A stretch of 64,000 nt of DNA. Origin: Bostrychus sinensis (taxonomy: Eukaryota > Chordata > Actinopteri > Gobiiformes > Eleotridae). Below are positions 41,340 to 53,700 of this stretch, piece after piece; position 1 is the first letter of the stretch, and every line of letters begins with the position of its first letter. The stretch spans positions 12,062,206 to 12,126,205 of the forward strand of contig CM036252.1 of assembly GCA_020698575.1 (NCBI GenBank), written 5' to 3'. The notes below the pieces were generated by a model that was given only the letters and a program-made list of their open reading frames with translations, was not told where the DNA came from and searched no databases. The translations under genes and the position numbers were made by a program.

Positions 41340-42650
41340 TACCTCCTCAAAGATAATCAGTAAATTCCTTTAAGATACTACACTGCACTACTTCTAAAAC
41401 TATTTGGCAAATCCCGCTAAAATCAATTTTTTCAGAACATTTTTGCAAACTCAAAAAAAAAAAAAAAAAAGGAAAAAAAGTGCAATAAAGTTTTTATTTA
41501 TGAGGCTTACATCCCAAAAAAAAGTCTGCAAATAAGTAAAAGAACAAAATTACTCATAACATCTGAACTATTTTAAATATTAAACTAAAAATATAGCAAT
41601 TGTTTAGTTGCATTGTTTACTTTACTAACTTTTATATTTAATGCATCTTTTTCAGTGGAGACTTTTTGAACTATCCGAACAAACAAGGAACTTAACCGTC
41701 AACAAAAAGGCTTCGAGCCATTAAACCATTTAACCATTAAAGTTTTTGACCAAGAAGCAGGACATTTCAAACCAAGCTTTAAATAAAACTTTTAAATATT
41801 TTTGCTGGTAAAGTAGTTCATGTGTTCTCTTTGTAGTCAGATAGTCTTAAGTTTAATTCCTGCTTTGGGGTAGTAGTAGTAGTAATAGTACTTTTTAAAT
41901 AGCACTTTTACTCAAGAAATAATTTTGCGTAATGCTGAAAGTAGGCTCAGCTTTAGTCCAAGTACATTTGACATACGTTATCTAAACTAAACCTATCTGT
42001 TGTTGGCTAAAACACATTGTAAACTCAGCTACTGCAGGTTATTTCAACATTAAACAAGAAAAAACAACCACAAAGACGTTTCTCTGCCATATATATCTAG
42101 AAAAAACATAAAAAATAAACGATGAAAAGCAGTGCTCCAGGAAAAAGTTAAACCAAAATTGTCCAAAAATCCATTAAAATCCACTTAGCATCATGTCTCT
42201 TCCTCCTGCAGCTCTGAAAACCCGGCTCTGTCCAGCTCCTCTCCTCTCTCTCCTCAGTTATGGCCGAACAGGATTAAGGCCCATCGGCATCATGGGAAAT
42301 ATGCAGATTAGTGACGCAGCGGTTGGAAGTTTTTGGCTCAAGGAAAACAGAGAGGAAGAGAGATTAAAACGTTCAGTGCAGTGCTGGTTTTTACAGCTGT
42401 GAACAGGAACGGCCATAATCCTCTTACAGACCACAGTGTGGAGGAAACTGGACCCAAGGACAGGTGAGGAAACTAAAGAATAATAATAATAAATAACTAT
42501 TACTATTATTATTATTATACTTTTATTAAATTAAATAATGACATAACTGTAAACAACAATACAGTGTATATAAAAATAGACAGAGGACATTATTTTTATT
42601 AAAGAAATTGTAACTACTATCTATCCTACTGTACCTTAAACAGCAAAAAT
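41340..42650. other. spacer between inpp4b and txk, no supported gene
   Basis: AT-rich sequence. A plus-strand frame at 42,193-42,402 and a splice-like pair around 42,431-42,462 (ttacag ... ggacag|gtgagg) were seen but have no homology. This is where inpp4b C2 exons or its promoter might be expected; none was recognised. Confidence 0.4.
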
Positions 42651-42656
42651 AATTGT

Positions 42657-42658
42657 GT

Positions 42659-42712
<54 letters not shown>
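42657..42712 (+). repeat. (TAA)n microsatellite
   Basis: About 18 perfect taa units; the hAT-like element at 42,729 appears inserted in it, because ataataataat resumes at 43,192. Confidence 0.95.
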
Positions 42713-42713
<1 letters not shown>

Positions 42714-42728
42714 CATTATTATATTATT

Positions 42729-43192
42729 AGGGGTGTAAGGATACGTTTTTGCAACGATACAATACGTATAAATTAGAATTGTTTTGATACAATTCAAGCA
42801 TGATATTGGTTAAATTGGAACGATACAATTCGATACGATTCACCTTCATATCGATAATCAATACAACAACTTTAATTTACTCTCAAATGTAGCACTGCAG
42901 CCAGGGTTGATTATGTCCAGCAGACAGAGAGCAAAGAAAAGTTGAATATAACATTTTATTTCATTAAAAACACAAAAATTACATCCAAAAAGCTGTATCT
43001 GGTTTTATTTTAACAAGCAAATTTCTAATATCAGTATTTCCAATATAATTGATTGATCTTACATATATATCTATACACTTGCTAGAAAATGATATGATTC
43101 AATACAAGGTAATGTGTATTAATATAGTTGTATTGTGTTGTATTGTAGGAAAACAAATCAATACATCAATATAGTTAAAGTATCGTTACACC
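42729..43192. mobile_element. hAT-like MITE with AGGGGTGTAA ends
   Basis: The left end aggggtgtaaggatacg and right end tatcgttacacc are inverted repeats. The interior has repeated gatacaat motifs. Flanks are TAA repeats, so the target duplication cannot be read. Confidence 0.6.
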
Positions 43193-43199
43193 AATAATA

Positions 43200-44500
43200 A
43201 TAATAATATTTAAAGCCAACAATTTTGTTACATTAAATAGTAAAATTATTTTAATAAACATGAGCAAAAAAGGTTTTTGTTAAATAATTGAAAAATAGCT
43301 TTGATTCTGTAAAAAGTGTGTCATAATAAAATAATCAGAGCTAAAAGTAGAAAGTTTTTAAGATGTGTAAAAACGCTTAAAATTTAAAGGTACTGTACAC
43401 AGCATGCACTCCTACTGGTCTGAAATTAGTACTGCAGTCTAAACCAAACAAAACAAAAAATGTAAATAAACACAACTTGGTCATTATGTAAAAAAAAATA
43501 AATAAAAAAATCAGCTGTGCCATTGTTATCAGTAAAACCAATATTTGTTTGAAACATATCTTGGGACACGTGGGTAAATTTTATAAAATATAAAAAATAT
43601 ATACTGCTCATAGCTCTTTTAGGATTTTTGTATTTTTTATGGACAGAAGCCAAGAAGTGCATGGCAAAATTGGAGCGCTGTAGTGGGGCTTATCCCAGCT
43701 ACTGTGGGCCTTAGGCGGGACACACACACAGACAAAAAATCACTCTCACATTATTCAAACTAACAGGTTTTGACTGCAGTCAGCTATTTTTTCTTCAGTA
43801 AAAGTACATTTAGGTACAAGAGACAATATATCAGTCCAGAGAGAGGATACAGGAATCCTACAAACCTTACATTTATACAATTAAACTGAAACTATGTGTA
43901 AAGTACAGCAGAAAGTCTTACCAACCAACTTTCAAAACAGATTTATAAAAATAGAAAGTATATAATTTAAAAGTAACTAAGGTTTTTAAAAACACCCAGA
44001 TTAAGAAGTGACAATGGAAATGTGTTTTTCAACCAAAGGGGTCCGTTTATGGAACAGTGTTGACAGTGAAATCAAGAAATCTATGAATTAATTTTTAAAA
44101 AGTGTTAAATATTGTATGGTAAAAATGTCTGAGACTGTTCCATTATATATTATGTGTTATGTTATGAAATAGAAAAGCTTTTGACTTGAAACCTTAAATT
44201 GTAAATAGAGGGCAGATATAAGTTCATACTTCTTTCATGATATTTAAATTAAATGTTAAATTGTTTTAATGAATGAAAGAAACAATTTAATTTAAGTATA
44301 TACTATGATACATCTGTGTGGGAGGGGTTTGAATCTTCATCTCCATCTTGTGGTCAAATATAAGCATTACACCATTACACAGTTAGTTAATTTAATAATA
44401 AAGTTTACATTGTGTGTCCGAGTTACAAAAGCTACATACAAAAGGTGCCAACAACAGCTTATATTGTTAAACTGAGCTCCATAAAAAGATGCAGTGAGGT
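43200..44500. other. AT-rich spacer downstream of txk
   Basis: A fragment of a dispersed fish repeat lies at 43,655-43,725 (gggcttatcccagctactgt ... ggcgggacacac). Otherwise no exon or RNA gene seen. Confidence 0.45.
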
Positions 44501-44519
44501 AAATGTTCATGGTTTAGCT

Positions 44520-44525
44520 TTTATT
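44520..44525 (-). terminator. txk polyadenylation signal
   Basis: AATAAA on the minus strand, about 125 bp after the txk stop codon, inside an AT-rich 3' UTR. No in-frame alternative coding follows. Confidence 0.6.
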
Positions 44526-44647
44526 TAACATTTACTTACTTACATTAATTCAAAATATTAATAATATATCTACTTTTATATCTACAGTATGTACACAGAA
44601 GGGTTTGAAGTTTGTTTTGACAGAGAGTTGGACACAGGACGGCTCTG

Positions 44648-44719
44648 TTAGTCCACAGTTTCAGCCAGTTTTCTGATGTCCTCCAGCAGTTCGGAGAAAG
44701 ACGGCCGCCCCTGAGGCTT
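44648..44719 (-). CDS. txk: txk last coding exon and stop
   Basis: Acceptor GGTGCAG, then KPQGRPSFSELLEDIRKLAE, TVD and a TAA stop at 44,648-44,650. The length and sequence match the C terminus of Tec-family kinases (KPEGRPTFAELL in TXK). Confidence 0.93.
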   Translation of the reverse strand, partial: KPQGRPSFSELLEDIRKLAETVD

Positions 44720-47700
44720 CTGCACCAGCAACACAAACAACACAGGAAGAAGTAAGACTGTAATTATATATAAAATCTCCTTTATATACAAAAAATAATA
44801 ATAAAAAGCATCAATCATTAGGCTAAATTACAGGAGCATCTAAAAAATATTGTGGAAAAGTAACATTTTTTCAATATTCAGCAGGAAAAAGTCATATATA
44901 GATTCAGTTCACAAGCATTTATTTATTTTAATTGTGTTTTTGAGATATTTAATTTTGTATTTTATTAACTGTAAGCCATAATTATCAGCTTTAAAATAAG
45001 TGACAGCTCCACATATTTAACTGAGTGTACATCTGCGTCAAATCTCCTGAAATACATTGACTTTTATTTCACATTTTTAATAGGGCTGCACAATATATCG
45101 CAAAATTATCGTTATCGCAATATCAGCAAACGCAATATCCGTATCGCAAGAATCTAAATATATCGCAATAACGCTGTGGTCTTCCATCTGACAGAGATTT
45201 ACACTGAAGAATCATTTTCCACCAGAGCCTTAAAAGAACATGTGTTGAGACTAAATAAAAATGTTTAAAAAGTCCAGTTTTAGAGGTAATTTAATTAATT
45301 TAGTCACAGCTTAGCCTTGTTTTATTCCTGGTTTAGTCTGTGTTTAGTTTTGATTTTGTCGCTGTTTTGACTTGTAAATACAGGAACTTACATTTTTGTG
45401 AAATGTAGTGAATTTAACTTACTATGTTCGAAAAGTAGGCTCTATTTTCAAATATTGTAGTCCTGGATTTGATTTGTCCTGGATTCAAATATCTCAATAA
45501 TATCGTTATCGCAATTTTCAACATAGTTATCGAATATCGCATGTTTAGACCTGGTTAAATCCTGGTTCAGCTGTGGTTTAGATCTAGTTTAGACTTGAAA
45601 TTGATTTATCTTGGTTTAGTCCTGGTTAAGACCTTGTTAAATCCTGGTTTAGCTCTGGTTTAAATATAGCTCTATTTTCAAATATCGCAATAATATCGTT
45701 ATCGCAATTTTCAACATAGTTATCGAATATCGCATGTTTTCTCCATATCATGCAGTCCTATTTCATAACTTACAAAATACTACTCCAGGTCTGTTTTTGA
45801 GGAGGAAACAACATTATAACATGATTAAAAGCTCCAAAAAAGTCGATTTAGCAGAATAGGAGACCTTTAATTGAGATGCAGCTGTTTGTTTGAATCTAAA
45901 TGATAAATATGAACACATGAATACTGAGTGTGAATATTGAAACGCTTACGTCATGCCAGCAGCGGTACATGACCTCGTACAGCGACTGCGAGGCTCGGTG
46001 CGGTCGGTAAAGTCTGATTCCTCTGGTGATGTCGGTCACCACCTCCATGTTGGACCGGTTCTCGAAAGGAGTCCGGCCTTCGGAGTAGATCTCCCACATC
46101 AGCACGCCTTCACAGGGACAGACGGGTTTAGTTAGCATTAATGCTGTCTGTACTTTATATTCATCTGGTTTAGTTTGGGATTTGATTTGTCTTGGCTTGA
46201 TTTTGCCTGGTTTAGTTCTGGCTTAGTTCTGGTCTAAGCCCTGGTTTAGATCTGGTCTAGTCTTGGATTCAATTTGTCCTGGTTTAGTCATGGTTTAGAT
46301 CTGGTTTAGCCCTTGTTTAGACCTAGTTTAGTCCTGGATTCGATTTGTTCTGGTTTAGTCCCGGTTTAGTTCTGGTTAAATCCTGGTTCAGATCTGGTTT
46401 AGCAGTAGTTTAGACTTGGTTTAGTGCCAGATTTGGTTTGTCCTGATTTAGACCTGGTTAAATCTTGGTTTAGCACTGGTTTAGACCTGGTTAAATCCTG
46501 GTTTAGATCTAGTCTAGTCTTGGATTTGATTTGTCCTGGTGTAGCCATGGTTTTAGACCTGGTTAAATCCTGGTTTAGTTCTGGTATAGACCTGGTTAAA
46601 TCTTGGTTCAGATCTGGTTTAGCCCTAGATTTGATCTAGTTTAGTCTTGAATTTGTTTTGTCTTGGTTAAATCCTGGTTTAGTTTTGGTTTAGCCCCAGT
46701 TTAGATCTGGTTTAGTTATGGATTTGATTTGTCCTGTTTTAGTCCTGGTTTAGACCTGGTTAAATCCTGGTTTAGTTGTGTTTTACCCCTAGTTTTGGTA
46801 CTAGTTTTGTCTTAAATTTGATTTATCCTGGTTTAGCACTGGTTTAGACCTGGTTAAATCCTGGTTTAGTTCTGGTTTAGCCCTAGTTTAGATCTAATTT
46901 CGTCTTGAATTTGATTTATCCTGGTTTAGCACTGGTTTAGACCTGGTTAAATCCTGGTTTAGTTCTGGTTTAGCCCTAGTTTAGATCTAATTTCGTCTTG
47001 AATTTGATTTATCCTGGTTTACCACTGGTTTAGACCTGGTTAAATCCTGGTTTAGTTCTGGTTTAGCCCTAGTTTAGATCTAATTTCGTCTTGAATTTGA
47101 TTTATCCTGGTTTACCACTGGTTTAGACCTGGTTAAATCCTGGTTTAGTTCTGGTTTAGCCCTAGTTTAGATCTAATTTCGTCTTGAATTTGATTTATCC
47201 TGGTTTACTGCTGGTTTAGACCTGGTTAAATCCTGGTTTAACTATGATTTAAATCTGGGTTAGTTTTGTCCTGGTTTCGTCATGGTTTAGACCTGGTCAA
47301 ATCCTGGTTTAGTACTGGTTTAGCCCTAGTTTGGGGCTAGCTGTGGTTTAGACCTGGTTTAGTCTTGGAATCAATTTGTTCTGGTATAGTCCTGGTTTAA
47401 ACCTGATTAAATCCTGGTTTAGCCCTAGTTTAGATCTGGTCGGAATCAATTTGTCCTGGTTAAATCCTGGTTTAGATCTAGTCTAGTCTTGGATTTGATT
47501 TGTCCTGGTGTAGCCATGGTTTTAGACCTGGTTAAATCCTGGTTTAGACCTGGTTTAACCCTATTTCTTTCTTATTTATTGTCTATTTTCCACATCCTGT
47601 TTATTATGAACTAACCTGTAACGCTGCAGTTTCACACCTTGCCCAGACAGCAACAGAAAGGTGGCTGCCATTCTGTGCCTTCACCAAACACGCTATCACA

Positions 47701-50700
47701 CTGACACATTCACACACGCAAAGTGGCTGACGTGTCTTGCCCAAGGACACGACGGCAGTATGTAAGACTGAAATGATTCTCAGTTACATATGGGAGCATT
47801 TAGACCTATCTTTTGTGATTAAAACTAGTCATAATGTTTAAGCTATATGCCTATTTTAACTAGAAATATTATCCATTATAATCAGTTTAATCCAGCTACA
47901 AGCCAGAGTACACTTTGTGCCAATCCCAAGCCTGGATAAATTGAGAGAGTTAAATTGAGAGTAAAAACTATGCCACATTAATATGTAAATACAAAGCAGA
48001 TGTTTGGCTGGGGGTCTCCAGAAGGGAAAATACAAAAGGAACAAAGTAGTAGAGACATTTTTTTTTTGTACGTCCTTCTGCTTTTTATTTGCAGTGCTAT
48101 TTTTATTTGTAAATGGTTTCTTTATTTAAAAATATAAAATTAGACTAAATATGCCAAGTGCCATTCAAAAACTTGATCAAAAATCCCCCTACTTGTATTG
48201 CTGTCACTGCATGTCGGCTCAGTTTTACTTCCCTGTTCTCTGACCGTAGCGCGTGTATAAAGGGGCAGCGTGGTTTCTCACCAAACGACCAGACGTCAGA
48301 TTTACTGCTGTATTTACAGAAGTGCAGCACCTCGGGAGGAGACCACTTCACCGGGAACTTTGCCCCACTGGAGCTGGTGTACTGGTTATCCAGCACGTAC
48401 CTACACAGGAATGAAAAGTAGAGGAGAGGTTCAGTTTATTTACTGTCTACTGTAGCCATCCCCAAAGTCAAAACTGTCGTGACCCCCTTAAGTTTCCGAA
48501 AAAATCCCACTCTGACCCGCAACAATAAAACCTCACTCCATTCAAAATACCATTACCTTTTTTCTCCATAGATTTCTAACTCCGTTTCTTTTGATTTACC
48601 TAATAAAGACAACCTCTGGGGCCCCATTGCAGTACCTTCGCAGCCCCCCAGGGAGCACCGGACCTGTCAAATGCTTGTAGATTTTCATTTTGGCTAGTAA
48701 CACATTTAGTCTCACAAGCCACTTTAGCCAGCTGGATTTAATGAATGCATCTTAACTTTAGGTCTAATTTAGTAGTAATTCATCATGATCAGAGAAAAAT
48801 GTATTAAAAACATGTTTTCAGATAGACCTTATGTAAAAAGAATCAACAACAAATTTCTTTAAGCCGATTGTGTGCTATAAAATAGATAACAAAACATCTG
48901 AATTAATTAAATTCTGGCTGGTAAAAACACTAGTTGGATAGTAACTTTTGAAAAAGACTTGCCCCAGTGGCCACTGAGCACTAAAGTTAATGTCAAGCCC
49001 AGCCCAGACCACACTTTGGGGGCCACTGGTCTACTGTAAAAACTAGGGCTGCACAATATATCGCAAAATTATCGTTATCGCAATATCAGCAAACGCAATA
49101 TCCATATCGCAAGAATCTAAATATATCGCAAATCTCCTGAAATACATTGACTTTTCCATAATATTTTATCTAAAGGTTCCATATTATGCTTTTTTGGGGA
49201 TTTGTGATATAAATTTGGACACCTTTGCATTCGCATTTTCTGTATCGTTTCACGTTTTATAATAGGGCTGCACAATATATCGCAAAATTATCATTATCGC
49301 AATATCAGCAAACGCAATATCCGTATTGCAAGAATCTAAATCTATCGCAATAACGCTGTGGTCTTCCATCTGACAGAGATTTACACCGAAGAATCATTTT
49401 CCATCAGAGCCTTAAAAGAACATGTGTTGAGACTAAATAAAAATGTTTAAAAAGTCCAGTTTTAGTGGTAATTTAATTAATTTAGTCACAGCTTAGCCTT
49501 GTTTTATTCCTGGTTTAGTCTGTGTTAAGTTTTGATTTTATCACTGTTTTGACTTGGAAATACAGGAACTTACATTTTTGTGAAATGTAGTGAATTTAAC
49601 TTACTATGTTCTAAAAGTAGGCTCTATTTTCAAATATCGCAATAATATCGTTATCGCAATTTTCAACATAGTTTATCGAATATCGCATGTTTTCTCCAAA
49701 TCGTGCAGCCCTAGTAAAAACCTCAGTCATAGTTTGGAGAAGCAGACAGGAGCAAGACTACAGAGACTAAACTACACACAGTTGTGAATAAGGTCAGTTA
49801 AGAAGTGTGGTGAATACTCTACTACTACTGCTACTACTACATTGAGGAGGTACTACTCTTGTGCAGTGTGTATAACTTTAGTCTGGTGTTATTTTGTCTA
49901 TACCTTGTCATCCCAAAGTCACTGACTTTCACCACATTGTGTTCGTTCACCAGACAGTTCCTCGCAGCCTGGAAATACAAAAACACTCCACATTAGAAAC
50001 AAAACGCACATCATTTTTAAATAACGTAATGGCAAACTGATTTCCAGCCCTCACCAGGTCTCTGTGGATGAAACTGTGCGCCTCCAGATACTCCATGCCC
50101 TCGCACACGTCCTGGGACATGGACAGAAGCCACGCCTCCCTCAGGGTCCCGCCCCGCTGTCGGAGGAAGTTCAGCAGGCAGCCGTTCTCCATGAACTCGG
50201 CCACGATCAGCAGGGGGCGCTGCTGCAGACACACGCCGTACAGCTGCACCAGCCGCGGGTGGCAAAGCTTCCTGGGACCAAAAACAAACAAATGGATTTT
50301 ATGATTTGAACCTGTGTGTGTTTGTGAGAGAAGTGAATGGATGAATGTGTGTTTGTGAGAGAAGTGAATGGATGAATGTGTGTTTGTGAGAGAAGTGAAT
50401 GGATGAATGTGTGTTTGTGAGAGAAGTGAATGGATGAATGTGTGTTTGTGAGAGAAGTGAATGGATGAATGTGTGTTTGTGAGAGAAGTGAATGGATGAA
50501 TGTGTGTGTTTGTGAGAAGTGAATGGATGAATGTGTGTTTGTGAGAGAAGTGAATGGATGAATGTGTGTTTGTGAGAGAAGTGAATGGATGAATGTGTGT
50601 TTGTGAGAGAAGTGAATGGATGTGTGTGTTTGTGAGAAGTGAATGGATGAATGTGTGTGTGTGAGAGAAGTGAATGGATGAATGTGTGTGTGTTTGTGAG

Positions 50701-53700
50701 AGAAGTGAATGGATGAATGTGTGTTTGTGAGAGAAGTGAATGGATGAATGTGTGTTTGTGAGAGAAGTGAATGGATGAATGTGTGTTTGTGAGAGAAGTG
50801 AATGGATGAATGTGTGTTTGTGAGAGAAGTGAATGGATGAATGTGTGTTTGTGAGAGAAGTGAATGGATGAATGTGTGTGTTTGTGAGAAGTGAATGGAT
50901 GAATGTGTGTTTGTGAGAGAAGTGAATGGATGAATGTGTGTTTGTGAGAGAAGTGAATGGATGAATGTGTGTTTGTGAGAGAAGTGAATGGATGAATGTG
51001 TGTGTTTGTGAGAAGTGAATGGATGAATGTGTGTGTGTGAGAGAAGTGAATGGATGAATGTGTGTGTTTGTGAGAAGTGAATGGATGAATGTGTGTGTGT
51101 TTGTGAGAGAAGTGAATGGATGAATGTGTGTTTGTGAGAGAAGTGAATGGATGAATGTGTGTTTGTGAGAGAAGTGAATGGATGAATGTGTGTTTGTGAG
51201 AGAAGTGAATGGATGAATGTGTGTTTGTGAGAGAAGTGAATGGATGAATGTGTGTGTTTGTGAGAAGTGAATGGATGAATGTGTGTGTGTGAGAGAAGTG
51301 AATGGATGAATGTGTGTGTGTTTGTGAAAGAAGTGAATGGGTGAATGTGTGTTTGTGAGAAGTGAATGGATGAATGTGTGTTTGTGAGAAGTGAATGGAT
51401 GAATGTGTGTGTGTTTGTGAAAGAAGTGAATGGATGAATGTGTGTTTGTGAGAGAAGTGAATGGATGAATGTGTGTTTGTGAGAGAAGTGAATGGATGAA
51501 TGTGTGTGTGTTTGTGAGAGAAGTGAATGGATGAATGTGTGTTTGTGAGAGAAGTGAATGGATGAATGTGTGTGTGTTTGTGAGAGAAGTGAATGGATGA
51601 ATGTGTGTGTGTTTGTGAGAGAAGTGAATGGATGAATGTGTGTTTGTGAGAGAAGTGAATGGATGAATGTGTGTGTGTTTGTGAGAGAAGTGAATGGATG
51701 AATGTGTGCATATGCAAGGAGAAAAGTGATATATAGACCTCAGTCACATGAGTTTTTCGTTAACCACTCTGCCACCCTGCAACCCAGTGTTTCTCAAACT
51801 GTGGTACGGGTCCCACTGGTGGTACTCAGAGTCTTTAGCTGATTAAGTCCTGATTTAGTATCAGTTTATTCCTATTTTATTCGTGCTTAAGTTGGGGCTA
51901 GTCCTGGTTTAGTCCTGGTTTAAAACTGATTTTGTCCTGGTCTAACCCTGGATTAGACCTAGATAGTCCTGGTTTAGACCCGGTTTAGTCCTGGTTTAAA
52001 CACATTTTAGACCTGTTTTAGTCCCGATTTAGACATGGTATAAACATGGCTTAGACCAGGTTTAGGACTTGTTTAGTCCTGGTTCAGACCTGGGTTAGTC
52101 CCGCTTTAGATGCAATTTAGACCTGGTATAATACTGGTTTAGACCTGGTTTAGACCTGGTTTAGTCCCGATTTAGACCTGGTATAATACTGGTTTAGACC
52201 TGGTTTAGACCTGGTTTAGTCCCGATTTAGACCTGGTATAATACTGGTTTAGACCTGGTTTAGTACTGGTGTAGTCATGGTTTAGACCTGGTTTAATCCT
52301 GGTTTAGAACTAGTTTAGTCGTGATTATGCCTGGTTTAGTCAAGCTTTAGTCTTATTTTGTCCCATTAAAGATGGCGCTTGTAAAGCCAAATATGTTCTG
52401 AGGCGGTCCTTGGAGAGAAAAGTTTGAGAACCACTGGCCAGGATCACTTTGGGTCACATTTATAATCTGGTTTAAGTCTCGGTGTCCACAGCAGTGTCCT
52501 CTCTGACTCACTTTACTGAGACAAATCAGAGAGGTTCACAGCTGAGCGCATTAGAGTCTCACATCATGACTTTGGCCTCCTCGATGAAGTCCTCCTCGTA
52601 CATGGCTCCCTCTCTGATGGCTTTGATGGCCACTTTGTGCTGCGCTCTCCATTTGCCGAGTCGGACCTGACCGAACTGACCGCTGCCCAGCTCCTTCATG
52701 AACGTCAGCTCGCTCGGGTTGATCTCCCACTTCTCTGAAAACACGAGATTTACACAGCACTGTTATTTCCATCCATTTTCTTTGTCGTGGTAATAATGTG
52801 AGTGTACTGTAGACGCATGTTTTTGACTTCTTGTGTTAGTAATATGGCAAATTTTATTGTTTTAAGACAGTGGTTGCCAACCTTTTTTGTTTTTTTGTCG
52901 TAAGTACCCTCTGGGCTTTTTTGCAAAACTATGATAATTCTTTAAACTCATATGAAATATCTGTATTTATTAGTACTTGTAAATACTAATACTCCTGCAT
53001 AAAAAAAACAACTACTAAACAACTTTAAGCAGCCATTAAAAATGTATAAAAAATAAAACTACAACAATATAAACTTTTATAAATGTATGACTTTAATATT
53101 TTTTATTTTGAACATAAAATATATTGCAAATAAGTAAATTAAATAGGAATTTACTTATTCACAATATATTTTAATAGTAGTAAATACTTCTGAGTGAATA
53201 CTTCTGTGTGAATACTTCTGAGTGAGTACTTCTGAGTGAGTACTTCTGAGTAAATACTTCTGAGTGAATACTTCTGTGTGAATACTTCTGAGTGAGTACT
53301 TCTGAGTGAGTACTTCTGAGTGAGTACTTCTGAGTGAATACTTCTGAGTAAATACTTCTGAGTGAGTACTTCTGTGTGAATACTTCTGAGTGAGTACTTC
53401 TGTGTGAATACTTCTGAGTAAATACTTCTGAGTAAATACTTCTGAGTGAGTACTTCTGTGTGAATACTTCTGAGTAAATACTTCTGAGTGAGTACTTCTG
53501 AGTGAGTACTTCTGAGTAAATACTTCTGAGTGAGTACTTCTGTGTGAATACTTCTGTGTGAATACTTCTGTGTGAATACTTCTGAGTAAATACTTCTGAG
53601 TAAATACTTCTGAGTGAGTACTTCTGTGTGAATACTTCTGAGTAAATACTTCTGAGTAAATACTTCTGAGTGAGTACTTCTGAGTGAGTACTTCTGTGTG

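Noticed and set aside
42193..42462. Plus-strand open frame and splice-like pair
   Set aside because: No similarity to known proteins and no continuing exons; kept only as a note on the spacer.
50299..51747. 482-residue His/Thr-rich frame
   Set aside because: Open only because of the 31-bp minisatellite; intronic, no homology.
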